Numbered from the stretch's first letter, positions 41,197 through 51,467 are shown. The stretch: DNA of 64,000 nucleotides from Azonexus fungiphilus (GCF_003634965.1 NZ_RBXP01000013.1:248001-312000); one strand, 5' to 3'. Notes: a model not told the origin generated them from the letters alone. A program made the numbers and translations.

Positions 41197-44100
41197 GGCT
41201 TCTGCTCCTGGGACGGCACCGGTTCGCTCTGGCCGAGCTTTTCGACCAGCGGGTCGGACCAGCTGCCGGTGACGTGGTAACGATACGAGAAAACGCGGTT
41301 GAGCGGGCTCTTCAGCACCGTGTTGGCGACCAGCGCCGCGGCGCCGGCGACCGGGTTGACCAGCGCCGCGGCGCCGATCGCCAGGGTGCTGACCTCGGGC
41401 CGGACGGTGACCTGGAGGTCCTGGGTTTCCTGCTGCAGGTCGGTGCGGCCGTCGATCGCCACCTGCACTGCCGGACCGTTGATCGCCAGCGGCCCGAGCG
41501 TCTTCATGACGCCGCTTTCGACGGCCAGCCGGCCCTCGATGCTGTCGAAGGCGAGGCCCTCGCTGAACAGGTCGCGGAAATCGAGGGTCAGGCGGCGCGG
41601 CAGCGACTGCAGCGAAATCAGGCCGAGCAAGCGGCCGACGCCCGGCTCGAGCTTGTTGAACTGCCCCTTTTCCGCCTTCACCGTCAGCTCGCCCGCCAGC
41701 GACGGGTAGTGCAGCGCGGTCAGCGGCCCGTTCCAGCGCAGGCTGCCGGCCAGCCTGGCCTTGCCCTGGCGCACCGCATCCTCGTAGCCGAGCCGGTTGA
41801 GCAGCTTGCCGATGTCACCGGCAGCGAGCTCGAAATCGAGATCGGTGCGCTGACGCGCGCCGCGCGTCCACCGGCCGCTGCCGGACAGCTCGCCATCGGC
41901 GTTGTGCAGGCGCAACTTCTCCAGCAGCCAGGAGCCGCGCAGGTTGCGGGCGCGCAGTTCGAGCTGGCCGAGCGCCTTCTTGCCCAGCCAGAGGTCGTCG
42001 ACGACCAGGCTCATGCCCGGCAGGTGGTCGATTGCCGTCGGCGGCTGGCTGGCTTCGCCACTGCCGCTCGCTGCCGGCAGGTGGAGGCGGCGCAAGCGCC
42101 CCTCGATCCAGCCGTCGTCGGCGGCACGCCAGGTCAGCTCGCCCAGCGCCTCGCGCATGCGCAGGTCGATCTTCCAGGCGGCGCCCTGCGGTGCCAGGCC
42201 GACGTCGATGTCGTGGAATTCGCTGCCGAACAGCTTGAGCAGCGGCGTCTTCAGGCTGATCCGCCCGAGCGCCAGGCCGTCGCCGGCGGCACCGCCGGCA
42301 TTGCCGCCGGCGTCGGCCGACAGGAAATTGCGCCAGGCGTCGCCGTCCACCTGCGGCATCGCCACGCGCACCGCCAGGCCGCTCTCGGGCAGGCTGGCGT
42401 CGGCGTCGCCGACGGCGAAGACGCCCTGCGCCCACTTGCCGTCGCGGCGCAGCACGGTGCCGCGGGCGATGTTGCCGAGCGAAATCCGGTACTGCTCGAC
42501 CCCGGGCGCCGGGCCGGTGCGTTCGACGCGCAGCGGCAGACGGGCACTGGCGGTCTTGTTGAACAGGTCGGGCAGCGGCGAGCTGACGCCGAGCAGGTCG
42601 GAAGTCACCAGCACGTAGGCATTGCGCTTGTTGATGACGATGTCCGACTTCCACGGCGTCGAGCCGCTCAGCTGGCCGAGCAGCGGCCAGCCGAAATGCT
42701 TGCCGACCTCGCCGATGACGGCGCTGCCGGCGGCGCTGACGGTGACCTTGCCGCCGTTGCTGCCGACCTTGACGCGCAGCGGGCCGCCGAAGCCGCGGCC
42801 GGTGATCTCGCTGGCACTGACCGAGCGGTCGGTCAGGTCGAGGCGGCCATTGACCTGGCCGATCATCGGCAGGCCGTCGACCAGGTGCACCTGATTGTCG
42901 TGGAAATGGTAGGTACCGCGCATCCGGGTCTCCAGCGCGCGCCGCAGCGGGATGTCGAGCTCTAGGTCGAGGCGGCCGTTGCCGACGGCGCGCATGCCTT
43001 CGGTGAAATGATCGATGCTGGCGGCGACCGGGCTGCGCTCGATGAAATCGAGGAAGGCATTGGTCGGCCCGGCGGCGATGCCGCGGACCAGCAGCATCTC
43101 GTCCGCGGCCTCGAAATCGGGAATGCTCACCGAGACGTCGGGCAGGCTGGCCTCGAGGATGCGGCCGGCGGTCGCATGCACGCGCATGCCGTGATCGAAG
43201 GCCATGTCGGCGGCGACCCCGTCAATCACCGGCCAGCCCTCGGCGTAGTCGATGCGGGTGTCGCGGGCCTTGGCGGTGACCAGGAATTTACCGGTCGACG
43301 GGTCGCGGAAGGGAAAATTGCGCAAGTCGCCCTTGAGCACCAGCTTGCCCTCGTGCGCGGTGCCGCTGACGATGCCGCGGCGCAGCCAGGCCCGGGCATC
43401 GGCATTGACGGCATGCGGCATGTAGCGCCAGACGGCGTTGCCGTTGGCGCGATCGATCTTTGCCTGGAGATCGATCTCGCCCGGGCCGTCGCCGCTGTAG
43501 CGATATTTGCCGTGGGCGTTGCCGGCGGCGTCGGGGCCGGCGAAGTCGACCCGGTCGATGTCGATTTCCAGGCCGTCGGCCCGGTTACGCCAGGCGACCC
43601 GGGCCTTGAGCTTGTCGAAGGCGATGTCGGGTTCCGGGAAGACCGCCGGCAGCGACAGGCCGGCCTGCGTCGCATCGATGTTCAGCTTGCCGCCGTTCTC
43701 GGTCAGGTCGATGCTGCCGGACAGTCCGCTGGCACCGGGGAAATAGCTCGCGGCCCGGACGCCCAGGCCGGCAAAGCGGGCGGCCAGCGCGTAGCGGCTC
43801 AGCGCCTGCGCTTCCAGCCCCCAGCTGGCGCGCAACTCGGCGATCCGGCCATGCGGTGCGTAGGCGAGCAGCAGCTCGCGGCTGCGCGCGTCGAGCGGCA
43901 GATGGGCGGCGAGTCGGGCAAGCACGTCGAGGTCGAGCAAATTTGCCCGGAAATTGCCGTTGACCGTGACATCCTGCTGGCGCCAGTCGAGGTCGAAGTC
44001 GGTCGGCACCAGGCGGATGCCGTCGACAGTGAGCAGTTCCAGCTGGCGCGCCGCCAGCGACCAGGCGCCGCTGCGGTACTCGCCGCGCAGGCGGCCGCGC

Positions 44101-45074
44101 AGGCTGGCCAGGTCGAGCGCCGGCAGGGTCTGGCCGAGGTGGATGCGCAGCGACTCGAGGGCCAGGTCGGTGGTCACCCGGCCGGCGCCTTCGTCGAGAT
44201 CGCCCCACAGGCGCAAGGCGCCGCGGCCGCGCGGCAGGTCGACCGGGTAATCGACCCAGGGCTTCCAGCCGGCGAGGTCGGCGTAATCGAGTTCGAGGTA
44301 GAGCTTGCCGGCGAAGCGCTCGAGCGCATCGTCGAGGTCGCCTTCGACCTCGCCGCGCAGGTCGATGCGCGCCGCCAGTTCGGACGGCGGCACCGCCGAC
44401 AGACCGAAGCGATGGCGCCGGCCGCGGTTGTCGAGGCCGAACTGGAGATCTTCGAGCAGCAGCGGCGGCGCCTGGCGCAACTGGTCTTCCCAGACGATGG
44501 TCGCGTCGTGGATGCGGATGCGCTGCTGCTCGAGCACCCATTCGGCGAAAGCCGGATCGCTGTTGCCACCGGATTCGATGCCGGCGATGCGGATGTTGCC
44601 GCCGGCGTCGCGGCGGACATGCAGCACCGGCCGCTCGAAGGCGAGCAGGGCAAGCACCGGGCGCAGGCGCAGCAGGCTCTGCCAGGAAAGCACGGCATCG
44701 ACGCGCTCGAGCGTGAAGCTGGGCACGCCCGCGGCGTCGAGCAAGGCCAGGTCGTCGAGCAGCAGCTCCGGATTGAGTCCGCGCCAGTGCGCCTCGACCC
44801 GGCCGATCCGGACTTCCTGGCCGAGCGCGCTGCCGAGCGCCCGCTCGAGATCGTCGCGGTAGTCGCCGATCGCCGGCAGGACCGCGAAGCGCAGCGCCAG
44901 CACCAGCCCGACGAAGAGCAGCCAGCCGGCGAACGCCGCCCAGGCAGCGATGCGCAGGCCGAGCCGGAGCGCCGGCCGGGCGAGCAGGGTGCGCAAGCCG
45001 TGCAGCCGGTAGTAGGCCCCGCGGCGAAGATCACGGGCGAGTTCGGAAGGAGGTTGGCCGGACGGATTACTCAA
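41193..45074 (-). CDS. yhdP: YhdP family AsmA-like protein
   Basis: 1293 aa. A short basic cytoplasmic segment and one membrane helix at about residues 33-58 (AWAAFAGWLLFVGLVLALRF) lead to a very long periplasmic region rich in beta structure (DUF3971/AsmA-like C-terminal). YhdP-type proteins form long grooved beta-taco structures thought to move phospholipids from inner to outer membrane. Length and position beside the nitrilase and tldD genes agree with this family. It diverges from glnE with a 101-base spacer and overlaps the nitrilase gene by four bases. Confidence 0.93.
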   Translation of the reverse strand: MSNPSGQPPSELARDLRRGAYYRLHGLRTLLARPALRLGLRIAAWAAFAGWLLFVGLVLALRFAVLPAIGDYRDDLERALGSALGQEVRIGRVEAHWRGLNPELLLDDLALLDAAGVPSFTLERVDAVLSWQSLLRLRPVLALLAFERPVLHVRRDAGGNIRIAGIESGGNSDPAFAEWVLEQQRIRIHDATIVWEDQLRQAPPLLLEDLQFGLDNRGRRHRFGLSAVPPSELAARIDLRGEVEGDLDDALERFAGKLYLELDYADLAGWKPWVDYPVDLPRGRGALRLWGDLDEGAGRVTTDLALESLRIHLGQTLPALDLASLRGRLRGEYRSGAWSLAARQLELLTVDGIRLVPTDFDLDWRQQDVTVNGNFRANLLDLDVLARLAAHLPLDARSRELLLAYAPHGRIAELRASWGLEAQALSRYALAARFAGLGVRAASYFPGASGLSGSIDLTENGGKLNIDATQAGLSLPAVFPEPDIAFDKLKARVAWRNRADGLEIDIDRVDFAGPDAAGNAHGKYRYSGDGPGEIDLQAKIDRANGNAVWRYMPHAVNADARAWLRRGIVSGTAHEGKLVLKGDLRNFPFRDPSTGKFLVTAKARDTRIDYAEGWPVIDGVAADMAFDHGMRVHATAGRILEASLPDVSVSIPDFEAADEMLLVRGIAAGPTNAFLDFIERSPVAASIDHFTEGMRAVGNGRLDLELDIPLRRALETRMRGTYHFHDNQVHLVDGLPMIGQVNGRLDLTDRSVSASEITGRGFGGPLRVKVGSNGGKVTVSAAGSAVIGEVGKHFGWPLLGQLSGSTPWKSDIVINKRNAYVLVTSDLLGVSSPLPDLFNKTASARLPLRVERTGPAPGVEQYRISLGNIARGTVLRRDGKWAQGVFAVGDADASLPESGLAVRVAMPQVDGDAWRNFLSADAGGNAGGAAGDGLALGRISLKTPLLKLFGSEFHDIDVGLAPQGAAWKIDLRMREALGELTWRAADDGWIEGRLRRLHLPAASGSGEASQPPTAIDHLPGMSLVVDDLWLGKKALGQLELRARNLRGSWLLEKLRLHNADGELSGSGRWTRGARQRTDLDFELAAGDIGKLLNRLGYEDAVRQGKARLAGSLRWNGPLTALHYPSLAGELTVKAEKGQFNKLEPGVGRLLGLISLQSLPRRLTLDFRDLFSEGLAFDSIEGRLAVESGVMKTLGPLAINGPAVQVAIDGRTDLQQETQDLQVTVRPEVSTLAIGAAALVNPVAGAAALVANTVLKSPLNRVFSYRYHVTGSWSDPLVEKLGQSEPVPSQEQKP

Positions 45075-45175
45075 GCGTCGCGTCGCTTTGCCAGATGCGG
45101 TCGGAGGTCACTACAATCGGGAAACTGATAATTGTGCGCACATTCTACCTTCTCGGCCCGTCGCCGACAGATTCC

Positions 45176-47878
45176 ATGGACACCCAAATCGATCCCCGCT
45201 GGCAACCGGCGCTGGCCCACAGCCGCTACCTGAGCAACCTCCTCCAGGCGCGCCCGGCGCTGATTCCCGAACTCGCCGCCAGCTGGCAGCAACCGCTCGA
45301 CGCCGGGCTGCTGACGGCGGCGCTGAGCGGCGACTTCGCCGACGACGAGGCGCTCAAGTCGGCGCTGCGCCGGCTGCGCCACCGGGCGATGGCCCACCTG
45401 ATGCTGCGCGACCTGTGCGGACTGGCACCGCTGGCCGAGGTCGTCGAGAGCATGACGCTGCTCGCCGACGTCACCACCAATTTCGCCCTCGCCCACTACC
45501 ACCGCCAGCTCGCCGCCAGCTACGGCGAACCGCTCGACAGCCGGGGACGGCCGCAGCGGCTGCTGGTGATCGGCATGGGCAAGCTCGGCGGCCGCGAGCT
45601 GAACGTCTCCTCCGACGTCGATTACATCTTCGTCTACCCCGAGGAAGGCGACACCGCCGGCCCGAAGTCGATCGAGAACTACGATTTCTTCACCCGCCTC
45701 GGCAAGCGCGTGATCCAGGCGCTCGGCGACATCACCGCCGACGGCCAGGTCTTCCGCGTCGACATGCGCCTGCGCCCGAACGGCGATTCCGGGCCGCTGG
45801 TCTGCTCGCTCGACTCGCTCGAGAACTACTTCATCACCCAGGGCCGCGAGTGGGAACGCTACGCCTGGATCAAGGGCCGGACGATGAACGCCGGCGACAA
45901 CCTGCAGCCGGAATGGGTCGAGGCGATGCAGAAGATCGCCCGCCCCTTCGTCTTCCGCAAATACCTCGACTTCGGCGCGATCAACGCGATGCGCGACCTG
46001 CACGCACAGATCCGCCGCGAAGTCGCGCGCAAGGACATGGCCGACCACGTCAAGCTCGGTCCCGGCGGCATCCGCGAGATCGAGTTCATGGCCCAGGTCT
46101 TCCAGCTGATCCGCGGCGGCCGCGATCCGGCGCTGCAGATCCGGCCGACGCTGGCGGTGCTCGCCCTGCTCGTCGAGCGCCAGCTGCTGCCGGCCGACAC
46201 CGAACAGGAACTGCGCGAGGCCTACGTCTTCCTGCGCCGCCTCGAGCATCGCCTGCAATACGTCGGCGACCAGCAGACGCACCTGCTCCCGGTCGACGCC
46301 GCGGAACGGCAGAAAATCGCCGTCAGCATGGACTTCGCCGACTGGCCGGCGCTGCTCGCCGTGCTCGACGAACACCGCGCCCGGGTCAGCCGGCATTTCG
46401 ACGCGGTCTTCTCCGACCCCGAGGCCGGCGAACACCCGCTGACCGGGTTGTGGATGAACCAGCTGGACGAGGACACCGCGCTCGAGGCCTTCGGCAACCT
46501 CGGTTTTCGCCGCCCGCGCGAGGCCATCGCCCGCCTTGCCGAGCTGCGCGCCTCGAGCCGTTACCAGCAATTGCCGGCGACCAACCGGCAGCGCCTCGAC
46601 GCGGTCGGCCCGCGCCTGATCGAAGCCGCCGGCCAGACGCCCGACCCGGACACGACGCTGGTGCGCGGCATCGCCTTCCTCGAAGGCATCGCCCGCCGCG
46701 GCTCCTATCTGGCGCTGCTGCAGCAGTACCCGCTGGCCCTCAAGCGCGTCGCCGACATGGTCTGCGCCTCGACCTGGGCGACCGACTATCTCAACCGCCA
46801 CCCGCTGCTCCTCGACGAGCTGCTCGATCCCCGGCTCTACGAGATGGCGACCGACTGGCAGGGTTTCCGCGAGCAGCTGCAGCGCAACCTCGCCGACCAT
46901 CTCGACGACACCGAGCGCGAGATGGACATCCTGCGCGAGATGCACCACGCCCAGGTGTTCCGCCTGCTGGCCCAGGACCTGGCCGGACTGCAGACGATCG
47001 AGAAGCTTTCCGACCACCTCACCGAGCTGGCCGACAGCATCGTCCAGGAAACGCTGCCGCTGGTCTGGCGCAAGATCAAGAAACGCCACTGCGAGACGCC
47101 GAAATTCGCCGTCATCGGCTACGGCAAGATGGGCGGCAAGGAGCTCGGCTACGCCTCCGACCTCGACATGGTCTACCTCTACGACGATGCCGACCCCGAC
47201 GCCCAGGAGAACTACACCCGCCTGGCCCAGCGCCTGAACACCTGGCTGTCGAGCCAGACACCGGCCGGCATCCTGTTCGAGACCGACCTGCGCCTGCGCC
47301 CGAACGGCGACGCCGGGCTGCTCGCGGTGACCGTCGATGCCTTCCGCGACTACCAGCTCAAGCAGGCCTGGACCTGGGAACACCAGGCGCTGACCCGGGC
47401 TCGTTTCTGCGCCGGCGACAGCGAAGTAGGCGCTCGCTTCGAGACCATCCGCTGCGAAATCCTGCGCCAGCCGCGCGACCTCGCCAAGCTGCGCGAGGAA
47501 GTCGTCGCCATGCGCCGCAAGATGTACGACGCGCACGCCTCGAACAGCCCGGTCGATTTCGGCCTCAAGCATGACGCCGGCGGCATCATCGACGTCGAGT
47601 TCATCGTCCAGTACCTGGTCCTCGGCCATGCCCACCGCTATCCCGAGCTCACCGGCAACCTCGGCAACATCGCGCTGCTGCGCATCGCCGGCGAACTCGG
47701 CCTGATCGACCCGCAGCTGGCGCTGGCCTGCGGCAACGCCTACCGCGAGTACCGTCGCCTGCAGCACGCCCGGCGGCTGTCGGCGACGCCGAAGGCACCG
47801 GTGCCGAGGGAAGAGGTCGAACGCCACATTGTTGCGGTCGACGCCCTCTGGCAGGCGGTTTTCGGCGCGCGCGACTGA
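45176..47878 (+). CDS. glnE: Bifunctional glutamine synthetase adenylyltransferase / adenylyl-removing enzyme
   Basis: 900 aa. It adenylylates and deadenylylates glutamine synthetase in response to PII. Both nucleotidyltransferase domains carry the GxGKxGGxEL...SDxD motif. The adenylyl-removing copy is near residues 133-150 (GMGKLGGRELNVSSDVDYIF) and the adenylyl-transferase copy is near 647-668 (GYGKMGGKELGYASDLDMVY). PII-binding helical domains follow each. ATG 45176 starts MDTQIDPRWQPALAHSRYL. The frame stays open upstream, but those residues do not resemble GlnE. Its stop lies four bases from the stop of a convergent lipoprotein gene with no terminator visible between them. Confidence 0.96.
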   Translation: MDTQIDPRWQPALAHSRYLSNLLQARPALIPELAASWQQPLDAGLLTAALSGDFADDEALKSALRRLRHRAMAHLMLRDLCGLAPLAEVVESMTLLADVTTNFALAHYHRQLAASYGEPLDSRGRPQRLLVIGMGKLGGRELNVSSDVDYIFVYPEEGDTAGPKSIENYDFFTRLGKRVIQALGDITADGQVFRVDMRLRPNGDSGPLVCSLDSLENYFITQGREWERYAWIKGRTMNAGDNLQPEWVEAMQKIARPFVFRKYLDFGAINAMRDLHAQIRREVARKDMADHVKLGPGGIREIEFMAQVFQLIRGGRDPALQIRPTLAVLALLVERQLLPADTEQELREAYVFLRRLEHRLQYVGDQQTHLLPVDAAERQKIAVSMDFADWPALLAVLDEHRARVSRHFDAVFSDPEAGEHPLTGLWMNQLDEDTALEAFGNLGFRRPREAIARLAELRASSRYQQLPATNRQRLDAVGPRLIEAAGQTPDPDTTLVRGIAFLEGIARRGSYLALLQQYPLALKRVADMVCASTWATDYLNRHPLLLDELLDPRLYEMATDWQGFREQLQRNLADHLDDTEREMDILREMHHAQVFRLLAQDLAGLQTIEKLSDHLTELADSIVQETLPLVWRKIKKRHCETPKFAVIGYGKMGGKELGYASDLDMVYLYDDADPDAQENYTRLAQRLNTWLSSQTPAGILFETDLRLRPNGDAGLLAVTVDAFRDYQLKQAWTWEHQALTRARFCAGDSEVGARFETIRCEILRQPRDLAKLREEVVAMRRKMYDAHASNSPVDFGLKHDAGGIIDVEFIVQYLVLGHAHRYPELTGNLGNIALLRIAGELGLIDPQLALACGNAYREYRRLQHARRLSATPKAPVPREEVERHIVAVDALWQAVFGARD

Positions 47879-47882
47879 GCAC

Positions 47883-48494
47883 TCAGCGGTACGGGTCAAA
47901 CCCCGGCTCGCCACGGCGATGTCCGGATTCGCGACGCGCCTCGCGTTCGCGTTCGCGCTCGTCTCGGCGGGCCTCCCGCCCGTCCGGCGGCGCCTGCCGC
48001 TGCTGGCGCATTTCCGGCGGCCGCGCCGGTGCCTCCTGGCGCGCCGGCGGCCGGTAATCGGGACGGTAATCCGGGCGATAGTCGTCATGGCGGCGATCGT
48101 CACGGCCGCGTCGGTCGTCGTGGCGCTCGTCGTAGCCGCGCGGCGGTACGACGCGGACCGGCGGCGGCGCCGGGCGCGGCCGCGCGTCGTGATCCCAGCG
48201 ACCTTCATGCATCCGCCAGTGCGGACCGTCGCGGACCCAGCGCGGGGCGACCCAGACGTAGCCGGGACGCGGCGCCACCCAGCGGCCGGGCACCCAGACA
48301 TGGCGATGACCGCCCCAGGACCAGTAGCCGGTGATCCAGACATAGCCGGGATAAGGCGGATAGCCGGGATATTCGACCCGCGGCGGCGGCGGTTCGACGA
48401 CCACCGTGCCGCCGTAGTAAGGCTCGGCCGGGACCACGGCACAGGCCCCGGCAAGGGTGGCGAGGACGGCGGCGAGGATCAGGCGTTTGTTCAT
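47883..48494 (-). CDS. YXWGXW-repeat lipoprotein
   Basis: 203 aa. A lipoprotein signal (MNKRLILAAVLATLAGAC, lipobox LAGAC, Cys at residue 18) precedes a Tyr/Trp/Pro-rich region with WITGYWSWGGHRHVWVPGRW and VWVAPRW repeats, typical of the YXWGXW family. The second half is a highly charged low-complexity tail (RHDDRRGRDDRRHDDYRPDY units, then Arg/Glu-rich). Function of the family is unknown; it should be anchored in the outer membrane. An AGGAGAG ribosome site precedes ATG 48494. It converges with glnE at a distance of four bases. Confidence 0.82.
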   Translation of the reverse strand: MNKRLILAAVLATLAGACAVVPAEPYYGGTVVVEPPPPRVEYPGYPPYPGYVWITGYWSWGGHRHVWVPGRWVAPRPGYVWVAPRWVRDGPHWRMHEGRWDHDARPRPAPPPVRVVPPRGYDERHDDRRGRDDRRHDDYRPDYRPDYRPPARQEAPARPPEMRQQRQAPPDGREARRDEREREREARRESGHRRGEPGFDPYR

Positions 48495-48605
48495 GACAGG
48501 CTCTCCTTGGGGTGTTCCTGAAGCCATCAACGCCCGCCCCCGATCAGCGGTGCACCGTTTTCACGACTTGTTACGTTTGCTTGCATCCGCCGTGCCGCCG
48601 GCAAC

Positions 48606-48628
48606 AAAAAGGCCGCCCGCAGGCGGCC
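48606..48628 (-). terminator. Terminator after mscL
   Basis: A 7-bp GC stem (48611-48617 with 48622-48628) with a CGCA loop and a T5 tail on the - strand lies 22 bases after the mscL stop. Confidence 0.88.
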
Positions 48629-48649
48629 CGGCAACGGCGTCGGCGCGGC

Positions 48650-49078
48650 CTACTTCTTCAGCGCGTCGCGGATCTCGCGCAGCAGGACGACGTCTTCCGG
48701 CGTCGGCGCCGGCTCGGCCGGGGCCGGGGCGGCTTCTTCCTTGCGCAGGCGGTTCATCTGCTTGACGATCATGAAGATGATGAAGGCCAGGATGATGAAG
48801 TTGAGCAGGATGGTGGCGAAGGAACCGTAGGCGAACACCGGGATGCCGGCCTTCTTCAGTTCGGCCAGCGTCGCCAGGTTCTGCGGGTTGTCGCCGAGGA
48901 CGACGAAGAGGTTGGTGAAATCGAGCTTGCCGACGACGATGCTGACGATCGGCATGATCAGGTCGCCGACGATCGAATCGACGATCTTGCCGAAGGCGGC
49001 GCCGATGATGACCCCGACGGCGAGATCCATCGCGTTGCCCTTGACGGCGAATTCCCTGAATTCCTGCAGCATGCCCAT
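48650..49078 (-). CDS. mscL: Large-conductance mechanosensitive channel
   Basis: 142 aa. It forms the pentameric channel that releases solutes on hypo-osmotic shock. The N-terminal amphipathic helix and first membrane helix ([20 protein letters not shown]) and the second helix ([20 protein letters not shown]) are intact, and the C-terminal helical bundle ([11 protein letters not shown]) is present. AAGGA precedes the first ATG (MGMLQEF). A T-tailed terminator follows, and the gene appears monocistronic. Confidence 0.97.
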   Translation of the reverse strand: MGMLQEFREFAVKGNAMDLAVGVIIGAAFGKIVDSIVGDLIMPIVSIVVGKLDFTNLFVVLGDNPQNLATLAELKKAGIPVFAYGSFATILLNFIILAFIIFMIVKQMNRLRKEEAAPAPAEPAPTPEDVVLLREIRDALKK

Positions 49079-49164
49079 GGCGATTCCTTTCCGGTGATTG
49101 GTTAAGCGGGCGAATTATTCGGGCTGGCGCGAAGCAGCGTCAAGGCGATTTGCATTTCTCAACA

Positions 49165-50328
49165 TTACTTTGCGAAAGCCTGCATCAGCTTTTCTGCCGC
49201 CGCCGCCAGCGTTTCCTCGCGCTTGGCGAAGCAGAAGCGGACCACCTTGTCGTCGCGCCCATCGGGCTGGAAGGCCGAGACCGGGATCACGGCGACGCCG
49301 ACCTCGCGCGTCAGCCATTCGGCGAAGGCTCGGTCGGGCAGGTCGGAAATCCGGTCGTAGCGGGCGAGCTGGAAATAGGTGCCGCGACAGGGCAGCAACT
49401 CGAACGGCGTCGCTGCCAGCAGCGCCCGGAAGGCGTCGCGCTTGGCCTGGTAGAAGGCGGCCAGGCCAAGGTGGCGGGAGGCATCCTGCATGTACTCGGC
49501 GAGTGCCAGCTGCGACGGCGTATGCACCGTGAACACGTTGAACTGGTGCACCTTGCGGAACTCGGCCATCAGGGCCGCCGGGGCGACGACGTAGCCGATC
49601 TTCCAGCCGGTGATGTGGTAGGTCTTGCCGAAGCTGGAGACGACGATGCTGCGCGCCGCCAGTTCGGCGTGGCCGCAGAGGCTGGCGTGCGCCTCGCCGT
49701 CGAACAGGATGTGTTCGTAGACTTCGTCGGAAAGGATGACGATGTCGGTGCCGCGCACGGTTTTTGCCAATTCGTCGAGGTCGACCGTGGACATCAGCGC
49801 GCCGGTCGGGTTGTGCGGCGAATTGACGATGATCATCCGCGTCCGCGGCGTGATCAGCGCGCGCACCTCGTCCCAGTCGGGCGCATAGGCGGGAAAGCGC
49901 AGTTGCGCGTAGACCGCCGTGCCGCCGACCGTCTCGATCGCCGGCACGTAGCTGTCGTAGACCGGGGCGAAGACGATCACTTCGTCGCCCGGGCGGACGC
50001 AGGCGGCGATCGCGGTGAAGATCGCCTGGGTGGCGCCGGCGGTGACGGTGACCTCGCTGTCGGCGTCGACGCGGGCGCCGTAGAGCGCCGCCACCTTGCC
50101 GGCGATCGCCTGGCGCAGCGCCGGCATGCCGGTCATCGGCGGGTACTGGTTGTGGCCGGCGCACATGTGGCGATGCACGGCGTCGAACAGCGAGACGTCG
50201 GCCTGGAAATCGGGAAAGCCCTGCGACAGGTTCACGGCGCCGCAGTCGGCGGCCAGTTTCGACATCACCGTGAAGATCGTCGTGCCCATCGCCGGGAAGC
50301 GGGAATCGATGCGAAGCGGAGTATCCAT
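49165..50328 (-). CDS. PLP aminotransferase class I, methionine aminotransferase type (YbdL-like)
   Basis: 387 aa fold-type I aminotransferase. The PLP lysine is K235 in SSFGKTYHITGWKIGY, the NSPHNPTG motif carries the cofactor-contacting Asn, and the C-terminal Arg that binds the substrate carboxylate is near VRFCFAK. The overall pattern (VNLSQGFPDF at the start) is that of YbdL/KAT-like enzymes, which favour methionine, with broad aromatic activity. It diverges from mtnA with about 50 bases between starts. That location suggests it serves the last step of methionine salvage, transamination of 4-methylthio-2-oxobutyrate, or another keto acid. The other dedicated salvage enzymes are absent from the window. 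Confidence 0.82.
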   Translation of the reverse strand: MDTPLRIDSRFPAMGTTIFTVMSKLAADCGAVNLSQGFPDFQADVSLFDAVHRHMCAGHNQYPPMTGMPALRQAIAGKVAALYGARVDADSEVTVTAGATQAIFTAIAACVRPGDEVIVFAPVYDSYVPAIETVGGTAVYAQLRFPAYAPDWDEVRALITPRTRMIIVNSPHNPTGALMSTVDLDELAKTVRGTDIVILSDEVYEHILFDGEAHASLCGHAELAARSIVVSSFGKTYHITGWKIGYVVAPAALMAEFRKVHQFNVFTVHTPSQLALAEYMQDASRHLGLAAFYQAKRDAFRALLAATPFELLPCRGTYFQLARYDRISDLPDRAFAEWLTREVGVAVIPVSAFQPDGRDDKVVRFCFAKREETLAAAAEKLMQAFAK

Positions 50329-50378
50329 GGGGCGGAACGGGTGTTTGGCAGGCGCCCACTATGCCACAATGCGTCCCC

Positions 50379-51467
50379 ATGAACATCGACGGCATCCCCA
50401 CCCGAACCCTGCGCGCCCACCCCGAGCGGCGCGCCATCGACATCATCGACCAGACCCGCCTGCCGCACGCGCTGCACTGGCTGCGCGTCGCCACGCTGGC
50501 CGAGGCCGCGCACGCGATCCGCGCCATGCAGGTGCGCGGCGCGCCGCTGATCGGCGCCACCGCCGCCTACGGACTGGCGATCGCGCTCGGCCAGCGCAGC
50601 GACGATGCCTGGCTGCGCGAGGCCGTGCTGACGCTGTGGGAAACCCGGCCGACCGCGGTCAACCTGCACTGGGCGCTGACCCGCATGGACCGCATCGTCG
50701 CCCCGCTGCCGCCGGCCGAACGCGAAGCCGCAGCCTGGCAGGCGGCGACGCAGATCGCCGACGAGGACGTGGCGCAGAACCTGGCCATCGGCCGCCACGG
50801 CCTCGAGCTGCTGCGCCAGTTGCCGCGCCGCCAGGGCAGCGTGCTCAACGTGATGACCCACTGCAATGCCGGCTGGCTCGCCACCGTCGACGGCGGCACC
50901 GCGCTGGCGCCGGTCTATGCCGCCCACGATGCCGGCCTGCCGGTGCATGTCTGGGTCTCCGAGACGCGGCCGCGCAACCAGGGCCTGCTCACCGCCTGGG
51001 AGCTGGCCCAGCACGGCGTGCCGCACACGCTGATCGCCGACAACGCGGCCGGCATCCTGATGCGCGAAGGTCGCGTCGATGCGGTCATCGTCGGCGCCGA
51101 CCGGATCGCCGCCAACGGCGACGTTGCCAACAAGGTCGGCACCTACCTCAAGGCCCTGGCCTGCGCCGACAACGGCCTGCCCTTCTACGTCGCGGCGCCG
51201 CGCTCGACGATCGACTTCGACCTGCCCGAAGGCAAGGACATCGAGATCGAAGCCCGCGACGGCGACGAATTCCGCCGCGTGCACGGCCTCGACGCGCGCG
51301 GCGTGCCGTCGGCGCTGCAACAGCTGCCGGCGGCCGAGGCGGTCGCCAACCCGGCCTTCGACGTGACCCCGGCCCGCCTGGTCAGCGCCATCCTGACCGA
51401 GCGCGGCCGCTGCGCGGCCAGCCACGCCGGCCTGCGCCAGCTTTACCCCGAGGTTGCCGGTGACTGA
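50379..51467 (+). CDS. mtnA: S-methyl-5-thioribose-1-phosphate isomerase
   Basis: 362 aa, eIF2B-alpha-like fold. It isomerises methylthioribose 1-phosphate to methylthioribulose 1-phosphate; family members also act on 5-deoxyribose 1-phosphate. The catalytic residues are C162 (NVMTHCNAG) and D241 (IVGADRIAANGDVANK), and the substrate loop RGAPLIGATAAYG is present. ATG 50379 is chosen; an upstream in-frame ATG at 50361 lacks any ribosome site too. It overlaps the downstream class II aldolase gene by eight bases, so both are probably co-translated. Genes for the classical continuation (mtnC, mtnD) are not in the window. Confidence 0.92.
   Translation: MNIDGIPTRTLRAHPERRAIDIIDQTRLPHALHWLRVATLAEAAHAIRAMQVRGAPLIGATAAYGLAIALGQRSDDAWLREAVLTLWETRPTAVNLHWALTRMDRIVAPLPPAEREAAAWQAATQIADEDVAQNLAIGRHGLELLRQLPRRQGSVLNVMTHCNAGWLATVDGGTALAPVYAAHDAGLPVHVWVSETRPRNQGLLTAWELAQHGVPHTLIADNAAGILMREGRVDAVIVGADRIAANGDVANKVGTYLKALACADNGLPFYVAAPRSTIDFDLPEGKDIEIEARDGDEFRRVHGLDARGVPSALQQLPAAEAVANPAFDVTPARLVSAILTERGRCAASHAGLRQLYPEVAGD

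Noticed and set aside
45071..48454. Long - strand open frame opposite glnE
   Set aside because: It is antisense to the complete glnE gene and has only composition-driven sequence.
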